Assembly (NCBI GenBank): GCA_007126835.1
Contig: SLAO01000039.1
Coordinates: 1-11,228 of the forward strand
Length of the DNA stretch: 11,228 nt
Reading direction: 5' to 3'
DNA from: Nitriliruptorales bacterium
Lineage (GTDB): Bacteria > Actinomycetota > Nitriliruptoria > Euzebyales > Egibacteraceae
Part shown: in pieces, positions 5,928-11,228 of the stretch
Layout of the letters: each line of letters starts with the position of its first letter
Numbering within the stretch: the stretch's first letter is position 1
The notes under the pieces: model-generated
The model's input: only the letters and a program-made list of their open reading frames with translations
The model's database searches: none
Told to the model about the DNA's origin: nothing
Made by a program: the position numbers and the translations under genes

Positions 5928-6314
5928 GTGGCACGCGTGCTGGTGGTGGACGACGATGCCGTGATCCGCGAGTTGCTCGTGGTCAACCTCGAGATGGAGG
6001 GCCACGAGCCCGTCACGGCCCAAGACGGCGCCGAGGCCCTGGAGGCCGTGGCGGCGTGCCCTCCCGACCTGTTGCTGCTCGACGTGATGATGCCGGCGGT
6101 GTCGGGCTGGCAGGTCGCCGAGGAGCTCAAAGCCGACCCGGCGACGGCTGCGATCCCCATCGTTCTGCTGACGGCGCGGGCGATGGAGGTCGACGTGCGC
6201 AAGGGCGCAAGCCTGGGCGTGGACCGCTACGTCACCAAGCCGTTCGACCCGATCGACCTGATGGACGTGTGCACCGAGCTCCTCGACGCCCGAGGGGCCC
6301 AGGAGGGACTGTGA
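5928..6314 (+). CDS. Stand-alone receiver-domain response regulator (CheY-like)
   Basis: This is a single phospho-receiver domain of 128 residues with no output domain, so it should signal by protein contact after phosphorylation by a kinase that is not in this window. The GTG start at 5928 has AGGAG (5918-5922) 5 nt upstream and gives the usual opening ARVLVVDDDAVIRELL. The acidic pocket is at residues 8-10, the phosphoacceptor is Asp52 (LLLLDVMMP), the switch Thr is Thr82 (VLLTAR) and the conserved Lys is Lys104 (YVTKPF). Its TGA stop shares bases with the ATG of a mini-ORF that leads into argS, suggesting co-transcription and coupled translation with argS. The reason for that linkage is unknown. 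Confidence 0.88.
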   Translation: MARVLVVDDDAVIRELLVVNLEMEGHEPVTAQDGAEALEAVAACPPDLLLLDVMMPAVSGWQVAEELKADPATAAIPIVLLTARAMEVDVRKGASLGVDRYVTKPFDPIDLMDVCTELLDARGAQEGL

Positions 6315-6349
6315 TGTTCGACGAGCGCTGCGGCGGGACGCTCCGGTGA
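6314..6349 (+). CDS. Possible 11-codon coupling ORF upstream of argS
   Basis: ATG at 6314 opens a short frame, MFDERCGGTLR, that ends with TGA at 6347-6349. It has AGGAGG (6301-6306) at 7 nt, the best ribosome site in this part of the window. It begins at the stop of the response regulator (TGATG) and ends on the start of argS (GTGA), while argS has no clear Shine-Dalgarno of its own. It may therefore serve to deliver ribosomes to argS. Two of its 11 codons are Arg (CGC and CGG), which is notable before an arginyl-tRNA synthetase but could be chance in GC-rich DNA. It is too short to judge by codon use. Confidence 0.42.
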   Translation: MFDERCGGTLR

Positions 6350-7950
6350 GCCCTGAGTCGAGCCCTGACCTGGCCACGGCCGTGCGGACCGCGCTGGCAA
6401 GCGCCGGCCTTCCCGACCGCGACCCCGCGTTCGAGCGCCCCCGGCAACGCGAGCACGGCGACTGGTCGACCAACGTGGCCATGACCCTGGCCAAGAGTGT
6501 GGGCAAGCCCCCCCGGCAGATCGCCGACGAGGTGGTCGCGGCGATGGCGCTGCCGGCCGGTGTCGCGGGCGTGGAGGTCGCCGGCCCCGGCTTTATCAAC
6601 TTCCGGCTGGCCCAAGATGCGTTCGCCGGCATCGTGAGGGCCGCGGTCGCCGCCGGCCAGGCGTGGGGGCGCACGGACCACGGCGCCGGCCGGCGCGTCA
6701 ACGTCGAGTTCGTGTCGGCGAACCCCACCGGGCCGATCCACGTCGGCCACGGGCGCCAGGCCGCGCTGGGTGATGCGATCGCCGGGTTGCTCGAGGCCAC
6801 CGGCGCCGCGGTGACGCGTGAGTACTACTTCAACGACGCCGGCGTGCAGATGCGCAAGTTCGGACAGTCGGTGACCGCCGCGATGGCCGGCGAGGACCCG
6901 CCCGAGGACGGCTACCACGGCGCGTACATCACCGAGCTGGCCGACGATCTGCGCCGCGCCGGCGTCGAGGACAACCTCCAGGAGGCGGCCTACCAGCGCA
7001 TGCTCGAGCGCATCACCGCCACGCTCGAACGCTTCGGGGTGCGCTTTGATGTGTTCTTCGGCGAGCGTGCCCTGCACCGCTCCGGCGCCCTCGAGGAGGC
7101 CGTCGAGCACCTGCGCGCCGCCGGGCACGTCTACGAATCCGAAGGCGCGGTGTGGCTGGCGACCGCGGCGCTGGGGGACGACAAGGACCGCGTGCTCGTC
7201 AAGGCCGACGGGGAGCCGACGTACTTCGCCGCGGACTGTGCGTACATGATCGACAAGGCCGCGCGGGGGTTCTCCGACCTCGTGTACGTCCTGGGGTCGG
7301 ACCATCACGGCTACATCGGGCGCATGCTCGCGGTGGCCGAGGCCAGCGGCGTGGGCCGCGAGCACGTGGAGATCATCATCCACCAGTTCGTCAACCTCTT
7401 CCGCGATCAGGAGGCGGTGCGCATGAGCAAGCGCACCGGCGAGATCGTGACCTTCGACGAGCTGATCGACGAGGTCGGCGCCGACGCTGCGCGCTACACC
7501 CTGCTGCGGTTCAGCCCCGACACCACCATCGACTTCGACATCGCCGAGGTGGTGCGGGCCGACAAGGACAACCCCGTCTACTACGTGCAGTACTCGTCGG
7601 CGCGGATCGCGGGCATCATGCGCACCGCCACCGAGCGCGGCGTCGAGCCGGGCACCGTGGACGAAGCCCCGCTGCACCTGCTCGAGCACGAAGCCGAGCG
7701 GGAGCTCGTCCGCCGCATCGGCCGGTGGCCGGAGGTCGTCACGCTGGCCGCCGACGAGCGGGCGCCCCACCGCGTGGCCCGATACGCCGAGGACCTCGCC
7801 GAAGGCTTCCACAAGTTCTACACCGACTGCCAGGTCGTCAGCGACGATGCCGAGCTGACCCGCGCGCGCTACTGGCTGGTGGTCGCAGCTCGCCAGACCC
7901 TGGCCAACGCGCTGGGCCTGCTGGGCGTCAGCGCACCGGAGCGCATGTGA
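6346..7950 (+). CDS. argS: Arginyl-tRNA synthetase
   Basis: This class I enzyme charges tRNA-Arg with arginine using ATP. It has 534 residues, slightly short for ArgS (about 550-590). An N-terminal additional domain at about 1-90 ends in VAGPGFINFRL. The catalytic core follows, with VEFVSANPTGPIHVGHGRQAAL, whose HVGH at 132-135 is the HIGH motif. The KMSKS-like loop is MSKR at 360-363 (VRMSKRTGE). YYFNDAGVQMRKFGQSV and GSDHHGYIGRM are also diagnostic. The C-terminal anticodon-binding helical domain ends LGLLGVSAPERM. The GTG start at 6346 has only a weak upstream purine run and overlaps the stop of the 11-codon ORF, so coupled translation is likely. Its stop overlaps the lysA start (GTGA). 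Confidence 0.97.
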   Translation: MSPESSPDLATAVRTALASAGLPDRDPAFERPRQREHGDWSTNVAMTLAKSVGKPPRQIADEVVAAMALPAGVAGVEVAGPGFINFRLAQDAFAGIVRAAVAAGQAWGRTDHGAGRRVNVEFVSANPTGPIHVGHGRQAALGDAIAGLLEATGAAVTREYYFNDAGVQMRKFGQSVTAAMAGEDPPEDGYHGAYITELADDLRRAGVEDNLQEAAYQRMLERITATLERFGVRFDVFFGERALHRSGALEEAVEHLRAAGHVYESEGAVWLATAALGDDKDRVLVKADGEPTYFAADCAYMIDKAARGFSDLVYVLGSDHHGYIGRMLAVAEASGVGREHVEIIIHQFVNLFRDQEAVRMSKRTGEIVTFDELIDEVGADAARYTLLRFSPDTTIDFDIAEVVRADKDNPVYYVQYSSARIAGIMRTATERGVEPGTVDEAPLHLLEHEAERELVRRIGRWPEVVTLAADERAPHRVARYAEDLAEGFHKFYTDCQVVSDDAELTRARYWLVVAARQTLANALGLLGVSAPERM

Positions 7951-9290
7951 GCGCAGACGCGTCGCTTCCTGACGTCCACGGCGGGCTGGTCGACGCCCTG
8001 CCCACCACTGCCGAGCTCGACGAGGGTCGGCTGACCGCGCTGGGAGGCGTGTCGATCGACACCTTGGCGGAGCGGTTCGGGACACCGCTGTGGCTGCTGG
8101 ACCATGCCACGCTCGTCGGCCGGATGCGCGCCTACCGGGAGGCCTTCACGGACGCGTCGGTGGTGTACGCCGCCAAGGCGCTGTGCATCCGCGGGGTCCT
8201 CGAGCTCGTCGACGACGAGGGGCTGTACCTCGACTGCGCGTCGGGAGGCGAGCTGGCCACCGCCGAGGCGGCTGGGTTCCCGATGCAGCGGGTGGTGCTC
8301 CACGGCAACAACAAGTCACTGCAGGAGCTGCGCGACGCTGCCCGTCTTGGCGTCGGGCGCGTGGTGGTTGACAGCTTCGCGGAGTTCCGGCGCCTCGAGC
8401 AGGTGGCGGACGAGACCGGCCACACCTTCGACGTCCAGTTGAGGGTCACCCCGGGGGTGGATGCGCATACCCACGACTTCGTGGCGACCGGCCACGACGA
8501 TTCGAAGTTCGGGTTCACGCTGTCGCGGGGGCTGGCGCACCAGGCCGCGGAGCGCGCCGTGGACAGCAACGCGGTCGTGCTGCGGGGGGCGCACTGCCAC
8601 GTCGGCAGCCAGGTGTTCGGCATGGACGCGTTCACCGCTGCCGCGGAGGTGATGGTGGGGTTCCTCGCCGACGTGCGGACGCAGCACGCGCAGGTGCTGG
8701 AAGAGCTCAACCTCGGCGGAGGGCTCGGCGTGGTCGAGCGGCCGTCGGACGACCCACCAGCGCTCGAGGACTACGCCGGCGCGGTGCGCCGCGCGGTCGC
8801 CGACGCCGCGGACCGCCACGGCCTGCCCGCGCCCCATCTGCTGGTCGAGCCCGGACGGTCGGTGGTGGGCCCGGCGGGGGTCACCGTCTACCGGGTCGGC
8901 ACGATCAAGGAGATCCCGTCGCTGCGGACCTACGTCGCCGTCGACGGGGGGATGAGCGACAACCCCCGCTACGCCCTGTACGGCGCGATGCATCAGTTCG
9001 TGCCTGCGGGTTCGCGTCCGGTCGAGGGCGAACTGCGGCCGGTGACCGTGGTCGGCAAGCACTGCGAGTCAGGTGACGTGCTCGGTGAGGGCGTGCCGCT
9101 GCCGTCGGGTCTGGGCGAGGACGACCTGTTGGCCGCGGCCGGCACGGGCGCCTACCACCACTCGATGGCGTCGAACTACAACCGGCTGGGGCGCCCTGCG
9201 GTGGTTCTCGTCGGCGACGGGCGCGCCACCGTGCTGTCGCGCCGTGAGACGCCCGAGGACCTGCTCGCCCGGGAGGCGTCGCTGCGGTAG
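7947..9290 (+). CDS. lysA: Diaminopimelate decarboxylase
   Basis: This pyridoxal-phosphate enzyme makes L-lysine from meso-diaminopimelate, the final lysine step. It has 447 residues. The GTG at 7947 overlaps the argS stop, with GGAG (7938-7941) 5 nt upstream. The alanine-racemase-like barrel carries the cofactor lysine, Lys77, in VYAAKALC; HGNNKS, GAHCHVGSQVF and LNLGGGLGV follow. The C-terminal beta domain has the active-site Cys373 in GKHCESGDVL, then GTGAYHHSMASNYN. These are the standard LysA motifs. The argS-lysA-hom order is common in Actinobacteria. No clear terminator follows; hom begins after 61 bp with its own -10 box. Confidence 0.97.
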   Translation: MSADASLPDVHGGLVDALPTTAELDEGRLTALGGVSIDTLAERFGTPLWLLDHATLVGRMRAYREAFTDASVVYAAKALCIRGVLELVDDEGLYLDCASGGELATAEAAGFPMQRVVLHGNNKSLQELRDAARLGVGRVVVDSFAEFRRLEQVADETGHTFDVQLRVTPGVDAHTHDFVATGHDDSKFGFTLSRGLAHQAAERAVDSNAVVLRGAHCHVGSQVFGMDAFTAAAEVMVGFLADVRTQHAQVLEELNLGGGLGVVERPSDDPPALEDYAGAVRRAVADAADRHGLPAPHLLVEPGRSVVGPAGVTVYRVGTIKEIPSLRTYVAVDGGMSDNPRYALYGAMHQFVPAGSRPVEGELRPVTVVGKHCESGDVLGEGVPLPSGLGEDDLLAAAGTGAYHHSMASNYNRLGRPAVVLVGDGRATVLSRRETPEDLLAREASLR

Positions 9291-9338
9291 CGCTGCCGGG
9301 GGACGAGGCGCTGTCCCTGCGAGGTCCCGGAGGCCGCA

Positions 9339-9344
9339 TAGACT
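9339..9344 (+). promoter_or_regulatory. -10 box of a probable leaderless hom promoter
   Basis: TAGACT ends 7 nt before the hom ATG at 9352, so transcription would begin at or next to the A of the start codon. There is no Shine-Dalgarno close to the ATG and no evident -35. This is the pattern known from leaderless actinobacterial genes. Confidence 0.6.
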
Positions 9345-9351
9345 CCCGCAT

Positions 9352-10638
9352 ATGACTCAACGCCCTCTTACTGTCGGCCTGCTCGGGTGCGGGATCGTCG
9401 GCTCTGGCGTGGTGCGCCTGCTGATCGACCACGCCGACGAGATCGCGGCTCGCGTCGGTGCTCCTGTGCGTGTCGGACCGGTCGCGGTCCGCACGCTGTC
9501 CAGGGAGCGCGACGTCGCCGTGGAACACCTGACCGATGATCCGGCCGACGTGGTCGAGAACCCCGACGTCGACGTCGTGGTCGAGGTCATGGGCGGCATC
9601 GAGCCCGCCCGCACGCTGATCAGCACCGCGCTGAGCCGCGGCGTGTCGGTGGTGACCGCCAACAAGGAGCTCGTCGCCACCTTGGGCACCGAGCTGTTCG
9701 CGCTCGCCGACGAAAAGGGCGCTCGCCTCGAGTACGAGGCGGCCGTCGCCGGCGGCATCCCGATCATCAAGCCGTTGCGCGAAAGCCTGGCCGGCGACCG
9801 GGTCGAGCGGGTGCTCGGGATCCTCAACGGCACGACGAACTACATCCTGACCAGGATGAGCGAGAAGGGCATGGCGTTCGGCGACGCGCTGGGCGAAGCC
9901 CAGCAGCTCGGCTACGCCGAACGGGACCCCACCGCGGACGTGGAGGGCTACGACGCCGCCGCGAAGGCGGCCATCCTGGCGTCCATCGCCTTCGACGCCG
10001 AGGTCGTCGCGGGCGACGTCGCCCGCGAGGGGATCACCCGGGTGACCGCCGTGGACATCGCCCACGCGCAGCGCATGGGCTACGCGATCAAGCTGCTGGC
10101 GATCGCCGAGGAGGTGGCCGGGCAGATCGGTGTGCGGGTCCACCCCGCGTTGATCCCGCAGGCGCATCCCCTGGCGAGCGTTCGCGAGTCCTTCAACGCC
10201 GTCTTCGTCGAGGGGCGCGCCGCCGGGGACTTGATGTTCTACGGCCGGGGAGCGGGCAGCATGCCCACCGCCAGCGCGGTCGTCGGCGACATCGTCACGG
10301 CCACACGCGCGCTGCGCGCCGGCGAGCGTCCCAGCAATGGCCGCTCGGCGACGCGCAAGCCGATCCAGTCGTTCGACGACGTCGTCGTGCAGTACTACGT
10401 GCTGCTCGACGTCGCCGACCAGCCTGGGGTCCTTGCCGCGGTGGCTCGCACGTTCGGCGACCACAATGTCTCGATCAAAAGCGTGTGGCAAGAAGGCGTC
10501 GGCGACCACGCTCAGTTGCTGTTGATCACCCACTCCGCCCGCGAGGGCGCGGTGCAGGCGACCCTGTCGGACCTGCGGGGACTGCCCAGCGTCCGTGACG
10601 TGGCAAGCGTCATGCGCGTCGAGGGCGGCGAGCCGTAG
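9352..10638 (+). CDS. hom: Homoserine dehydrogenase with C-terminal ACT domain
   Basis: The enzyme reduces aspartate semialdehyde to homoserine with NAD(P)H, the branch leading to threonine and methionine. ATG 9352 is chosen because it gives the standard opening, MTQRPLTVGLLGCGIVGSGV, with the nucleotide-binding GxGxxG at about 12-17, and because it sits 7 nt after a -10 box. Other marks are VTANKELVA, NGTTNYI (159-165) and ERDPTADVEGYDAAAK, with the probable catalytic Asp201 and Lys205. An ACT domain from about 346 to the end (VQYYVLLDVADQPGVLAAVA, then NVSIKSVWQEG) suggests feedback control, typically by threonine in this family. It has 428 residues, usual for the ACT-containing bacterial form. 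Confidence 0.97.
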   Translation: MTQRPLTVGLLGCGIVGSGVVRLLIDHADEIAARVGAPVRVGPVAVRTLSRERDVAVEHLTDDPADVVENPDVDVVVEVMGGIEPARTLISTALSRGVSVVTANKELVATLGTELFALADEKGARLEYEAAVAGGIPIIKPLRESLAGDRVERVLGILNGTTNYILTRMSEKGMAFGDALGEAQQLGYAERDPTADVEGYDAAAKAAILASIAFDAEVVAGDVAREGITRVTAVDIAHAQRMGYAIKLLAIAEEVAGQIGVRVHPALIPQAHPLASVRESFNAVFVEGRAAGDLMFYGRGAGSMPTASAVVGDIVTATRALRAGERPSNGRSATRKPIQSFDDVVVQYYVLLDVADQPGVLAAVARTFGDHNVSIKSVWQEGVGDHAQLLLITHSAREGAVQATLSDLRGLPSVRDVASVMRVEGGEP

Positions 10639-10648
10639 CCACGGCGAG

Positions 10649-10663
10649 GGGGCCGCGCGCCCC
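10649..10663 (+). terminator. GC hairpin between hom and thrC
   Basis: GGGGC (10649-10653) pairs with GCCCC (10659-10663) around a 5-nt loop, 10 bp after the hom stop. No T-run follows, so terminator function is uncertain. It lies just upstream of the thrC -10 box. Confidence 0.28.
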
Positions 10664-10679
10664 GCGTTGCTGCGGCCCG

Positions 10680-10685
10680 TACACT
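10680..10685 (+). promoter_or_regulatory. -10 box of a probable leaderless thrC promoter
   Basis: TACACT ends 7 nt before the thrC ATG at 10693, the same spacing as at hom. No Shine-Dalgarno lies immediately before the ATG and no clear -35 is visible at the expected distance. Confidence 0.6.
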
Positions 10686-10692
10686 GCCACCG

Positions 10693-11228
10693 ATGACCGA
10701 TACCGCCTCGCAGACTGCGCAGCCCGGCTGGTCGTCGGCCGCGTCGTCGACTGGTCGCCAGTGGCGCGGGGTCATGGAGGAGTACCGCGACCGTCTGCCC
10801 ATGACCGAGGCGACGCCGGTGGTGACGCTGCGCGAGGGCGGCACGCCACTGATCTTGTCCGAGCGCCTATCGGAGCGCACCGGGGCGGAGGTCTGGCTCA
10901 AGTACGAAGGCACCAACCCCACCGGCTCGTTCAAGGATCGCGGCATGTCGCTGGCGATCTCCAAGGCCGTGGAGGAAGGCGCCCAGGCGGTGATCTGCGC
11001 CTCGACGGGCAACACCTCGGCCTCGGCCGCGGCGTACGCGGCGAAAGCGGCGCTGACCTGCGGCGTGATCGTGCCGCGTGGCAAGACGGCGTCGGGCAAG
11101 CTCGCCCAGGCGCTGGTCCACGGAGCGACCGTGCTCCAAGTCGACGGTAGCTTCGACGCGGCGCTGCGCATCTGCCGCAGCCTGCACGAGCGCTACCCCG
11201 TCGAGTTGGTGAACTCGGTCAACCCCTA
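10693..11228 (+). CDS. thrC: Threonine synthase, N-terminal 178 residues, cut by window edge
   Basis: This pyridoxal-phosphate enzyme converts O-phosphohomoserine to threonine and completes the pathway that hom feeds. The window ends mid-codon after 178 residues, so roughly half of a usual short-form ThrC (about 350 residues) is visible. ATG 10693 is favoured by the -10 box 7 nt upstream. After a variable Ser/Ala-rich start of about 23 residues come RGVMEEYRDRLP, LREGGTPLI, WLKYEGTNPTGSFKDRGM with the cofactor lysine Lys81, ASTGNTSASAAAYAA (phosphate-binding loop) and VPRGKTASGKLAQAL. These are clear ThrC motifs rather than those of other fold-type II enzymes. In related Actinobacteria thrB usually follows, beyond this window. 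Confidence 0.95.
   Translation, partial: MTDTASQTAQPGWSSAASSTGRQWRGVMEEYRDRLPMTEATPVVTLREGGTPLILSERLSERTGAEVWLKYEGTNPTGSFKDRGMSLAISKAVEEGAQAVICASTGNTSASAAAYAAKAALTCGVIVPRGKTASGKLAQALVHGATVLQVDGSFDAALRICRSLHERYPVELVNSVNP

Noticed and set aside
6315..6345. T-box or frameshifted N-terminus for argS
   Set aside because: There is no T-box core or terminator, and the GTG at 6346 gives a normal ArgS N-terminus, so no frameshift is needed.
9284..9300. Palindrome CGGTAGCGCTGCCG as a lysA terminator
   Set aside because: With a realistic loop only about four pairs including a wobble remain, and no T-run follows.

Overview
The window is GC-rich DNA (roughly 70 percent by eye) with many GTG starts, overlapping stop/start junctions and the gene order argS-lysA-hom-thrC. 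That order is typical of Actinobacteria such as Streptomyces, and two of these genes appear to have leaderless promoters. I infer an actinobacterium, possibly a deep-branching class, but the sequence alone does not fix the genus.

Region 1 (1-1077) is a copper or heavy-metal resistance segment. The 5' end of a CopB-like P-type ATPase with a His-rich leader runs leftward off the window. Divergent from it is a small exported protein with His/Met/Asp repeats that I do not recognise as a named family. Between them, at 564-578, is TACCC-N5-GGGTA, which resembles a CsoR-type metalloregulator operator.

Region 2 (about 1096-4918) is a compact operon for the last two steps of the beta-ketoadipate pathway. 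It holds 3-oxoadipate CoA-transferase subunits A and B (CatI/CatJ type), the thiolase PcaF and an IclR regulator of the PcaR/PcaU/PobR type. Together the enzymes turn 3-oxoadipate into succinyl-CoA and acetyl-CoA. A TTGACA/TAACGT promoter precedes the operon, followed at once by two 15-bp palindromic boxes that look like the operator for this regulator. The ring-cleavage genes that would supply 3-oxoadipate are not in the window.

Region 3 (5017-6314) holds an aldo/keto reductase with a complete catalytic tetrad and a stand-alone receiver-domain response regulator. Neither has an obvious partner here.

Region 4 (6314-11228) is housekeeping: arginyl-tRNA synthetase, diaminopimelate decarboxylase, homoserine dehydrogenase and the start of threonine synthase. 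The last three belong to the aspartate-family pathway to lysine and threonine. A possible 11-codon ORF with an excellent Shine-Dalgarno sequence links the response regulator to argS by overlapping stop and start codons. hom and thrC each have a TANNCT-type -10 box exactly 7 nt before the ATG.

The most unusual items are the repeat-bearing exported metal-binding protein with its operator, the paired IclR-type boxes, and the mini-ORF before argS. I saw no tRNA, rRNA, CRISPR array or insertion sequence.
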